From Gymnorhina tibicen (lineage: Eukaryota > Chordata > Aves > Passeriformes > Artamidae), in assembly GCA_013399875.1 (NCBI GenBank), contig VXAZ01009470.1:30826-94825 (forward strand): a stretch of DNA of 64,000 nt. Reading direction: 5' to 3'. This document shows positions 1 through 9,983 of the stretch, piece after piece (the stretch's first letter is position 1; each line of letters begins with the position of its first letter). The notes under the pieces are model-generated. The model did not search any database. It was given only the letters and a program-made list of their open reading frames with translations, and had not been told where the DNA came from. The translations under genes and the position numbers were made by a program.

Positions 1-127
1 CTTTCATTTTTGTTTCATTCATTTGTTCTCATTACAGGCTGGCTTTCAAGCATGTAATTTACCATCATTTTATTTTCTACTTGTCATAATTCTTGCTTCC
101 TTTTTTCCTGTCTTGAATTTTTTACAG

Positions 128-243
128 AATTGCTATACTATTCCCCATTTTGGGAATCTGTATGCATAAAGCAATCTCTACAGCTAAGGCAGCTGCACAG
201 GAATCTTTTCAAGAGGCTTATGCAAAGCTTTCAGATTACACAG
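128..243 (+). other. Candidate internal exon, unidentified gene (weak)
   Basis: A pyrimidine-rich stretch ending in TTTTTTACAG precedes position 128, and CAG|GTGGGT follows position 243, so the 116-bp block has good splice acceptor and donor sequences. Two frames are open throughout (38 codons each). The more protein-like one starts after one base: a short hydrophobic stretch (IAILFPILGICM) and then an alanine-rich, helix-like segment (AKAAAQESFQEAYAKL). I do not recognise the protein. No other exon of such a gene is evident in the window, so if real it would be an edge exon of a gene lying to the left, or one exon in very large introns. Chance is a serious alternative. Confidence 0.27.
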
Positions 244-367
244 GTGGGTTTTTAATCAGATGTTCAAATTTAGAATCAATGATAGGAATTAGAACCTGAA
301 AGGCATGCCTTTAATTCCGATCCTGCAGCCTCACTTCCTTTTTCTATCGTTAACTGTAACAGAAAAT

Positions 368-1057
368 AATCATAGAGTCATAAAATGTCTTGAATTGGAA
401 GAGATCCACAAGGATGACTGAAGTCCAACTCCTGATCCTGCACAGAACACGCCAAGAATCCCACCATGTGCCTGAGAGTTTTGTCCAAACACTTCTTGAG
501 CTCTGTCAGCCTTGGTGCTGTTGTCACTTCCCTGGGGTGCCCAGCCACCCTCTGGGGGAAGAACCTTTTCCCGACATCCAGCCTAAACCTCACCTGACAC
601 AACTTCAGGCCATTCCCTCAGGTTTGGGCACTGGTCATAGAGAGAAGAGATCGGTGCATGCCCCTCCTCTGCCCCTCGTGAGGAAGCTGCAAACAGCAAT
701 AAGCTGTGTCCTCAGTCTCCTCTTCTTCAGGCTGAACAGACCAAGTGACCTCAGCTGCTCCTCATATGGCTTCCCCTCAAGGTTCTTCACAATCCTCGTT
801 GCCCTCCTTCAGACATTCCCTAACAGCTTTATATTTTATATTGCAGTGCCCAAAACTGCCCCCAGCACTCGAGGTGAGGCTGCCCCAGTGCAGAGCAGAG
901 CAGGACAATCCCCTCCTTTGCCCGGCTGGCAATGCTGTGCCTGATGCTCCCCAGGACATGGATGCCCCTCCTGGCTGCCAGGGCACTGCTGACTCAGATC
1001 CAACTGGCCACGGACCAGGACTCCCAGGTCCGTTTGCACAGCGCTGTTCTCTGATGT
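368..1057 (-). mobile_element. CR1 LINE, 5'-truncated 3' end
   Basis: The plus strand opens with AATCATAGAGTCATAAAATG, the reverse complement of the CR1 3'-terminal repeat, so the element points left. On the minus strand it reads through the end of the RT-domain frame (DLGVLV and, further on, a frame resembling SLEKRRL) and then the 3' UTR. About 0.7 kb remains of an element normally near 4.5 kb. The frame is broken by stops and indels, so this is a dead copy. Divergence from the other copies in the window suggests a different and older subfamily. Confidence 0.93.
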
Positions 1058-4000
1058 CTCATTCCATGAGAGGAAATATATCAGATGCTTTCAACATGAT
1101 GTATATTCAGTGTCATGAAAGTAAAGCAATTATTAGTATAACTAGACTTAAACTAGATAGAAACATAAGGATTATTAAGGAGACTATAAAATTGAATCTG
1201 ATAAGGTCCACCTATCCAAGTACCTTGACCGTAGTCCCTTACTCTTCTTTGGACATGCATAGCTATTTTGTTTGTTATCTATTCCTATTAAGTTTTAATT
1301 GAAATCTAAAAAGGGAGTTATCAAAGAAATTACTAATGTTGTCTTAGTGGGTTTTCTTTACTGTGATTTTTTTTCTTAGGCAGCAAAAAAAATTGGTATG
1401 ATGGCAGTGCAACACCTCATCATTTCTCTTTAGTCAAGCTGATCATGTTAAAATGCAGTTCTGTTCATGAATAACTTTTTCACATTTCACTGAACAACTA
1501 TTTGTATTGATGAAAACAAATACAGTTTGATCCCTCTTTCAAACTGAAGACAAGTACCAATATTTTCACCACTGTCTCTTGCCTTTAAAGGCTTTCCTTC
1601 ACGGGCAGCCTGCTATGTTTTCATTAATAAGTTAATATTGATAAGAGTACCTATGAAACAGACCAACATTAGTCCGATAAGATGCAAAACAAGATGAAAA
1701 ACAAAACTTGAAAAAAGAGGAGATTAGCAAAGGAAGTTTGGGGAGAAAAAAAAGAAAATTTCCAAAAATACTGGTGTTTTTCATTATCTTAAAGATATAT
1801 CACAGATTCTTATCCATATTTAATACCAGAAATATCACAACTGTGATTAAAAGAGAAGTGTTTCGGAGACAAAATGGAAATTGAGGTGCATGGCTGAACA
1901 TTTCTAGAGAAACTCACTCAAACATGTACATCTGTCTATGTTAGGTAAGAATTAAACAACATCCTGAGCTGCTCCACTGGAAAACACGGACATTTAATGC
2001 TTGCCATAACCAAGGTTTCTTGTTAATCTGCCTCTGCTTTACCTTCTTCCCATTCTCCACTGAGAACACCAACATTTTCATCAGTTCTTCCCTTTTCACA
2101 CGAATACTTGTGTAAGTTTATGGCTAATGTTTCATGGCCTCAGAACCATGTTATCACAGTGATTTAAGAGATTTTCAAGCAGCAACTGATTCCCATGCAG
2201 ACCTTTGGTCCAGCTCTGTGCTCCACAGTCCAGTTTGTCACCAGACATTAAATTAAATAAATACAAATCAAGAAAATAAAGATACTTTTTTACCATCTCA
2301 TTTTGTGGTGGTTTTTGCTGTGTATTTAGACATGCAACATATAAGACATTTGAAGAAGTAGTTTAAGAAGCGCGAAAAGGCCAAAAATGTCACTGAAATA
2401 GTTTGTTAAAAAGTTTGGAGATATTTAAATGTGTAAAAGTTTAGTTAAGATAAGTAAGAGTAAAAAAAAATCAGATTTAGCTCAAATCTTAATGCAATCA
2501 CTCAGTCTATAAATTTGTTTTCAGGTAGTTTGTTATAACTGTGCAAGTAGATAAGACTGATAAAATCAGTAGCTAAAATGTGTTTGTTGGTGTTCTGAAT
2601 GATAATTCTGAATAACATAATTCTCCAAAAGAAGACAGAATACTCTGTCAACATTTAACTTGTCAGGAATAGGTTGTAATAGGGAACATGGGCCTTTCAT
2701 CAGCTGAGAACTGTCTGTGGATCTAACTGCCATCCAGAAAAATGATATAGGACTTCCAACATAGAAGCAAATATTTAGATCCTTGTCTCTCAAGCAGAGT
2801 ATGTCTGAAACCAGGTGAATGGCTATGAATCCACAGGTGGTTGCAGAGGCTTCCCCTGAGAGCACTTGGAGGGTGTTGTTGCTGAGTGCAAGGCAGGGGC
2901 AGAGATGCAGAAATCTTTTGAACTGGTGCTGGTTTATTTGGATTCAGGTGTGTGTTTGCTATTAACTGGGTACATTTAAGCCAATTTTTTTAAATGGTAG
3001 GTATTTAGAAATTTTACATCTGAGTAACTGTGGCACACATTTTCTTGACTGGGAACAGGGCCACTGGCATTAATTAACATGGGGCACCACTGCTCTCCAT
3101 CCTTGGCTTATTGTTGGTAGAGGGGGCCTTCATACTTCAGGTGGGCTCAAGACTCAGGTTTTGTGACCAAAACTCAATTAGTTTATACCTTTCTGTATAA
3201 CCATAAAGCTTAGTCTGCGCAGAACATTACTGGACCTTCTGACATTTATGTGCCTCTCAGAGACAAAATGAATTTAGATGGACTTTCTTCTGCATCTGTT
3301 TTCACTGAAATACCTTCTAAAGCCTGAGCTGCCAAATGTTAACATGAAAAATTAATGAGATTTTCTCTAGCTTCTGCTTACAGCTTGACTGCTTTTACGC
3401 TGCCCATGGCAGTGGCTTTGATGAAGAAATAACAGCTGAATTTATTTGCTTATGGATGCAGCTCCTGAGTGATGGTGCACATCTGGCCATGGTACTTTTC
3501 TTGTTTCATTTCTGCAAAGAACACAACACAGCCTTGCTAGGTATGACAGAGGAAAACTATGATTACTAAGAAGCATTTGTCATCTTTAGCTACATCAAGT
3601 ATAAAGTGATAGCATACTGATACACCTGCAGGACAACCAATTAAGATCAATTAACATGTGATGATACATACATTGTGAATCTGCAATTCTTCTACACATC
3701 TGAGCTACAATACACCACTTTGTGAAGTACTAAAGATGACTCAGGTATTCTGTCTTGTTGCCTGTATAGCTCATTCGGACCGGGCATCCAAAGAAGGTAA
3801 GGAATAGACAGGAAATTTCTCCTGCCACTTCTTTCTGCAAGAAACGCACTTTTAAAGACCCAGTAGCTACTCCTTGGTATTCCTAATCTATAGCTCTTCC
3901 TCAAAATTCAGAACTCATTATTTTAATATATATCCCTCTATCTGTCCCTGCCAAAGGACATCTATATCAAAGATGGATGCTTACCCTGACTGAAAGTGGG

Positions 4001-4132
4001 TATATTGACTGAAGGTGCAACACATGAAACTACTGATGAAAGCTGCAGTGAATGGCAAAAGTAATTTTGAGTTTGGTGCAATTCTTTGTAACAGTTGTTG
4101 ACAGAAGCTATGGATGGAGGTTGCAAGACCAT
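1058..4132. other. AT-rich unique sequence, no gene seen
   Basis: About 3 kb without recognisable repeats, long open frames or convincing exons. The open frames at 2566-2865 and 3692-3904 on the minus strand are short, lack family resemblance and look like chance frames. Confidence 0.6.
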
Positions 4133-4587
4133 AAAATCATAGAATGGCCTAGTTGGGAACGGACTTTAAATATTCCAATCCCCCTGCCATGGGCAGATAC
4201 TTCTTTTACTAGAACAGGTTGCCCAGATCACTATGCAACATGGCCTGGTCTTGAACACTTCCAGGGATGGGGCATCCACAGCTTCTCAAGGAAACCTGTT
4301 CCAGTGCCTCACCACCCTCACAATAAAGAATTTTTTCCTAATATCTAATCTAAACCTACTCTCTATCAGTTTGAAGCCATTTCCCCTTGTCCTGTCACTC
4401 CAGGCCCTTGTCTCTCTCCATCTTTCTTGTGGGCTCTCTTCAGGTAGTGGAAGGCCACAATTAGGTCACCCTGAAGTCTCCTCTTTTCCAGGCTGAACAA
4501 TCCCAATTCTCCCAACATTTTCTCAAAGGAAAGGTGCTCCATCCCTCTAATCATGTTGGTGGCCTCATCTGGATTCACTCCAACAGG
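4133..4587 (-). mobile_element. CR1 LINE, 5'-truncated 3' end
   Basis: It begins with AAATCATAGAATGGCC, then CCATGGGCAG and CACCACCCTCACAATAAAG, all standard blocks of the reverse-complemented CR1 3' end. On the minus strand the frame carries [17 protein letters not shown], the conserved RT C-terminal segment. Similarity stops at about 4587 (CCAACAGG). The minus-strand frame stays open beyond that point to about 4800 into sequence I cannot assign. Confidence 0.93.
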
Positions 4588-5408
4588 TGCAATAGAGCAC
4601 AATACCTTTCCTGGGAAGACTCTCCTGTGTGTGCCTTGGAGTGAAAATGGTAACTTCTTGGTTATCCTCTTGCCCAAACATCTAACTGAGATCATGAAAC
4701 AGGTTTGTGCTGCTTCCACCACCAGTGACTTTAACACAAAAAGGCTGCCATCAGCATCCTGAATTTGAACCACCACTGGCTCCAAGATGCCTCGCAACAT
4801 AAAGAAGATTCTCTGTCTCCTAAATATGCTATGAGATGATTGTGTCCTTGAGAAATTCTGAATCCTTTAATGGGAAAGCACTTCCATATGGCATTCTGCT
4901 CAGAGGCATGAGATTCTCCTCTCTGGTATTGCTTCTACACTGTGATCTGGAACACATCTACTACAAAGAAAACTTTGAAAATAAAAGCTAAGAATAAGTT
5001 GGAAGATGAGGAAGGGTCTGTTAAAGGTTGTGTGCTGAAACCAGGTTGCAAGTAAATGACAATTATTTAGGAAATTTAAGTAATGCTAAAAGCAAGGATG
5101 AGCAAATACATGGTCAGCACGACACAGAAATAGAGGTTTGTAAGGATTTGAGTTGCATGCCAAGGGAAGATGCAACGTTGAACACTTTCATAATATGAAC
5201 CACCTGAAGGATCTGGGATCTCCTAAGGATTCCAAGCAGAGTTGGTGGTAAATGGGTGGTATGGGGGTATGTAGGGGGCCACATTCTGGTGGGTTTCCTG
5301 AAACCCACACAGAAAGTTTCCTCCAAAAGAAATTTAAATCAAATGCACCAAAACCACTGTGAGACCAAAGAAACAACAGAAATCAGCTAAAAATCATAAG
5401 GGGTTTCT

Positions 5409-5410
<2 letters not shown>
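4588..5410. other. Unassigned sequence upstream of CR1
   Basis: No repeat family recognised. The first 210 bases are open on the minus strand in frame with the adjoining CR1 RT fragment, giving a roughly 70-residue extension with no motif I recognise. The remainder is ordinary AT-rich DNA. Confidence 0.45.

Positions 5411-5448
<38 letters not shown>
5411..5448. repeat. (CA)n microsatellite
   Basis: Uninterrupted CA dinucleotides, about 19 units, following a TCTCT lead-in. A perfect array of this length is likely to be length-polymorphic. Confidence 0.98.
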
Positions 5449-5453
<5 letters not shown>

Positions 5454-7039
5454 AGTCACTCCGAGTTAAGTTGGTAAGATATGTGCACTCCAAAAGAAGT
5501 ATGGACATGAAAGCAGAGCCCACAAAATGAATCTAACATTTGAATTTGAAGTTTGGAAATAATTAGCTAAATTTTGAACTTATCTAAGTGACAAACTATT
5601 AATTTAACAGGAATGAATCTTTCTGCAAAGAAAGAAAGAGAAATTAGGAAAACATGAAGTTTGGTAACAACTGTGTGAAATGGGAGACAGTGGTATGATC
5701 CAACATGAAGCAAAAAAGGCTCTTATGCAACAGCTTCTCTTTGAATAACCAACTCTTTCAAGGTGGGAAAGGAGATAAGGTTTTATGATTTGCATAAGAA
5801 AAGTTTATCTTCAAGACAAAAATTAAGGGAAATGAAAAATACCACAGACTGTTTATTATATTTCAAGAACTATACCCCATCCCCTTCTCAAGACACACCA
5901 CTCAAGCATTTATTTTCAATAGCCAGCAAAAATTTTGTGATTTCTGAAACAAATATGCTCCATGAAAGCTAAAAATTCATTCTAAATAATAATTTTCTTT
6001 TCCCCCTTATATATATGGGTGAAAACATATTTCTTTGCTAACTAGCACATAAGATGTGAAATTAATTAGCTTCCAGCCGAAGTGAATAATTAAGAAACTT
6101 TGGTGACAATTAATAACAATTGGTTGTAATGAAAAATTCTCCAGCTGTATTTCTTACTAATTAAACTTCTTGAAGGGAATATTAATATATAGCTGAAACA
6201 GTGATCATGTTGCAAATATAGGAGACCTGTGCTTGCCCTCCTATTAAGATAATTCATCTGATACCCAATTCCTATTCTCAGTTTCTATTGCCACACATAT
6301 GAAGAATTCAATATGTCTTTCAAAAAAGGTGATGTGCAAAAATACCATCATATGAATAGTGTACATGAATTCTGCCATGCAAAGATAAAGTTTTACTTTC
6401 CACTACATAATGCTACCACAATCCAAGTATGCTCCTTTCACTCTGATTTTCTTTCACCATTTACAGAATTTGAGGGTAGTCAGATGGTGAAGGTTAATCA
6501 AGGGATCAAATGAATTTGAGTGAGATCATAATTGTTTTGAACAAGGAAAGGCACAGACACACAAAAAAAGACAAAATTCTTAGATAACAGCACAATATTT
6601 AGACCACTGAAAAGCTGGAGATATTAAAAGGATTGCTCGCATATTCTCATTTCTATCATAAAAGTCATGCTTAAGAAGGAGAAGTATGTGACAAAATGGA
6701 GGAACTGTATTGAACAAGACCACATTGCTCTTTGTTGGGCTGTATGTCGATTGATTATATCCAGATTAACAAATTGAAGCAATCTGATTCTTCAGTAATA
6801 TGGTTAAGAATGGCCTTTATACAACACGTCAAATCTAACATAAAAAGATAAACTATCTGACAAAAATATTCCTGAGAGTATAATAGTCCTAAAGCAAACG
6901 CTGTAAACAGAATAGCAGAGGCAATACTATTATTGCTTAGTTGTGCCAATAATTGGCACTCCAGTTTACTAATATTGATATGAAATGACATCTTGTTTTT
7001 CTGATAATACTTTAATGCAATTCAGTTAAATGATGCAGC
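5449..7039. other. AT-rich unique sequence
   Basis: No exon or repeat recognised. Between about 6055 and 6190 there is a cluster of ATTA/TAATTA words, described under findings. The open frame at 6755-6991 (minus) looks accidental. Confidence 0.5.
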
Positions 7040-8121
7040 TGTCATGGTTTGACACTGGCCAAAGGTGCCTGCTCCTACGATAGCCGATCACTTACCCATC
7101 CCTGCCACAGCTGGGCAGAGGAGAGAAAATTTTAAAAAGGGTTCATGAGTTGAGATAAGGACCAGGAGGAAACACTCCAAGGGCAAAACAGGCTTAACTT
7201 AGAGGTACAAAGTGAATTTATTACTAACAAAATCAGAGGAGGATAATGAAAAGCAAAATAAGCCCTTAAAAACACCTTTTCTTCCCCCAACCCCTCCCTC
7301 CTTCCCACTGACAGCACAGGGAGACAGGGCATGGGGATTTTGGTCAGTTCGTCACCCGAGGTTTTCTTCCGCTTGGGTCAGGGAGAGGAGTCCTTCCCCT
7401 GCTGCACCGTGGCGTCACTTCCCATGGGAGATACTTTTCCATAAACTTCTCCAGCATGGTTCCAATCTCACAAGCAGCAGTCCTCCCAAAACTGCTCCAG
7501 CGTGAGTCCCTCCCAGAGGCAAACAGTCCTCCCAAAACTGCTGTGGCATGGGTCACTCTTCCATGGGGTGCAGTCCTCCAAGGACAGGCTGCTCCAGCTT
7601 GGAAGCAGGGTACCCCTCTCTCCACTGGGTCTCCCACTGGATCACAGCCTCCTCCAGGTATTCACCTGCTCCGGTGTGGGCACCTCACTCATGGGCTGTG
7701 GATGGATCTCTGCATTCCCCATGGATCTCCATGGGCTGCAGGGGGACAGCCTGCTTCACCATGGTCATCACAATGGCCTGCAGAGGAATCTCGGCTCCAG
7801 TGCCTGGAGCACCTCCTCCTCCTTCTCCACTGACCTTGGCGTCTCCATGTTGTTTCCCTCTCATGTTCTCTCCTCCTCCTCTTCTCTGGCTGGAATTAAA
7901 ACTGTGCACACCACTTTGTTTTAATTTTCTTCTTAAATATGTTATCACAGAGGTGTTACCATCATCTCTAATTGGCCCAGCCTTGGCCAGCAGCATGTCC
8001 ATCTTCAGAGCCATCGGGGATTGGCTCTGCCGGACATGGTGGAAGCTTCTAGCAGCTTCTCACAGAAGCCACCTCTGTGTCACCCCACTACCAAAAAACC
8101 AGGCTGTGCAAAATCAACACA
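7040..8121 (-). mobile_element. Solo LTR, ERVL-type endogenous retrovirus
   Basis: On the minus strand it starts TGTGTTGATT and ends CCATGACA, the TG...CA ends of an LTR, over about 1.08 kb. Minus-strand promoter-like CATATTTAAG lies at 7932-7941 and an AATAAA polyadenylation signal at 7217-7222, which sets the direction. The 19-mer CAGTCCTCCCAAAACTGCT occurs twice, 46 bp apart (7478, 7524), an internal tandem duplication. It shares long blocks with the plus-strand LTR at 45877-47883, such as GTAACACCTCTGTGAT and CTTATCTCA...CTCATGAA. Flanks (CAGCT/GAGCT if shifted by one base) are only an approximate duplication. No retroviral gene remains beside it, so it is a solo LTR. The family assignment is from memory of songbird ERVL LTRs. 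Confidence 0.85.
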
Positions 8122-9147
8122 GAGCTAACTTTTCTTTATGCATTTTACTACTTATGATGCCAACAGTGATATATGAATCTTCCACAATATAAATCAACAA
8201 ACCAACCAAAAAATAGTGTGTGTATTTCAGGGGACTGTGAAAAATACTTTAAATCTTTCTTCTTGAGCACACATTCACATGCAGATTCCCATCAGCAAAA
8301 ATAGTTGTATTTTAATTGATAGCAACATATTTCCATTTCTGAGAAAAATCAGTATGTATTTGGTTCTTATGGGACTTATCAGAATATTCATATCAGTACT
8401 TCTGCTGCAGTATCACTGCTTCTGTATCAGATGGCTGATGTGAAGACCCATGTATGACTGCAGGAACACGAAAATCACAGGAAGCTTGGGAAATTTAGAG
8501 CATTTATTTCAGAAAGAAACATTTTTAGGTTCAGTGTGGTAAGTATAGCCCCTGATGTTTTCACTCTACTGTCTTCTTGCACCTGAAGGTGGAAGGTTCC
8601 CTTCATTTTATCAGTACGGTTTCAATTAACTATGATAGTAGGTTCATGCACATATACAGAGACATACTTGGAACCTTAAATCATTTTTACTTCCTTTTTT
8701 ATATCCTCTTTTAAGCTGTCATCACTGTTGTTTAAAAACATTTAAAGTGCTATGGTACATATATTTTCACAGCATTGAGAGGCTCTGATTTAGAAATAAA
8801 TGCATTTGGGAAAATTAACCTCAAACCCTTCACACTCTATCAGTAGTCAGTCAAGAGTAGTATTATGCCAGGTGGGGTTTTTTGCTGCTTTCTTTTTTTA
8901 TTTTCCTAGTGTCATATAAAAGTCATGGGTCAATAGTTCCAGGAAAAATGTGGCATCCTGTGTTCCACAAAATGCACTGTAAACCTTGTGTCAAAAGGGA
9001 ACATAGGGTCACTGCCTCCTGCCCTCTTAATGATGATAAATTTGCTAATGCCATGGAAGAGAAAAGGAGAAGAAGACTACTTGGAGCAGATGCTGCCAGA
9101 AATAGGCTCTGCTGCAGGCAAGGCTGAGGACAACAGGCTTAAAGCCA
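8122..9147. other. Unique sequence, no gene seen
   Basis: AT-rich, with a somewhat more GC-balanced stretch at about 8930-9145 that is open in two plus-strand frames (60-80 codons). No motif or splice context supports coding. Confidence 0.5.
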
Positions 9148-9330
9148 GGACCCCTGCAAAGTCTTTATTCTGATAGTCTTAGAACTTTTGCAGAATTCCT
9201 AGCTGTTTTGAATATCAACTAATCACAACTCACTGATTTTTCATCTTCCTTTTCATGATTTACTAAATGTAGATGTGAGTCATGTCCTGAGTTAATAAAA
9301 ATATCAGTGTACTTGAGCACATGATTCATG
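9148..9330 (+). repeat. Long inverted repeat, left arm
   Basis: This arm (GGACCCCTGCAAAGTCTTTA ... ATGATTCATG) reappears as reverse complement at 9804-9983. Shared exact blocks include CTTAGAACTTTTGCAGAATT, TTTTGAATATCAACTAAT, GAGTTAATAAAAATATCA and ACATGATTCATG. Identity is roughly 85% by eye over about 180 bp, with a few one-base indels. I do not recognise the repeat as CR1 or an LTR. Confidence 0.9.
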
Positions 9331-9803
9331 GTGATTAGGCTGTGTGCTAAGCTATGAACCAAGAATGATATTTCTTTGCAATTTTTACTAGTTACTTTAA
9401 AAAAAATAATACCAATGGTATGCTCGTAGAAGGCAGAATTAAGAAATTGTAATGAAGAGAAGTGGATTTGGGGACTGGGAAAAACAGGACAGGTGAAATC
9501 CAAAGTGGGAAATATGGGCCAAAGTGAACAACTGTTGGCTAAGGAGATCTCATTAATGCCATTACTTGGCTATTTGTGCACAGGCAGAAGCTGATTTATA
9601 TCTCTACAACAAATATATCACAGGATTATTTTCTACCTCAGATATCTCTGCCATCCCTCCACAAACACAATATTTTTAAGAGGTTTAAAAAGTATAGACA
9701 AGAATAATTAAAAATTAAAATATTCATTTTCCACACTTTCATATGATACAGACAACAGGTTACATACCTACAAATTGTAAGGAAAGTAATTAGGAAAGCG
9801 TGT
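9331..9803. other. Spacer between inverted-repeat arms
   Basis: About 470 bp with no meaningful open frame and no recognised repeat. If the arms are terminal inverted repeats, this would be the gutted interior of a non-autonomous DNA transposon. If the structure is a local inverted duplication, it is simply the loop. Confidence 0.5.
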
Positions 9804-9983
9804 CATGAATCATGTTCTCGGGTACATTGATATTTTTATTAACTCAAGAATGACTCATATCTAGATTCAGTAAATCATTATAGGAAAATGAAATATCAGA
9901 GAGTTATAATTAGTTGATATTCAAAAGAGTTAGGAATTCTGCAAAAGTTCTAAGATTATCACAATAAAGACCTTTCAGGGTCC
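9804..9983 (-). repeat. Long inverted repeat, right arm
   Basis: Reverse complement of 9148-9330. It ends ...TAAAGACCTTTCAGGGTCC and is followed directly by TTAA. A TTAA also lies five bases outside the left arm, so a piggyBac-like TTAA duplication can be imagined, but the spacing is unequal and I do not claim it. Confidence 0.9.

Noticed and set aside
390..944. 184-codon plus-strand open frame
   Set aside because: It is antisense to a CR1 3' end, and similar antisense frames occur over several other CR1 copies in the window.
7548..8192. Longest open frame of the window (214 codons, plus strand)
   Set aside because: It lies almost wholly in antisense orientation over the ERVL LTR at 7040-8121, and overlapping frames on both strands are also open. 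GC-rich LTR composition explains it.
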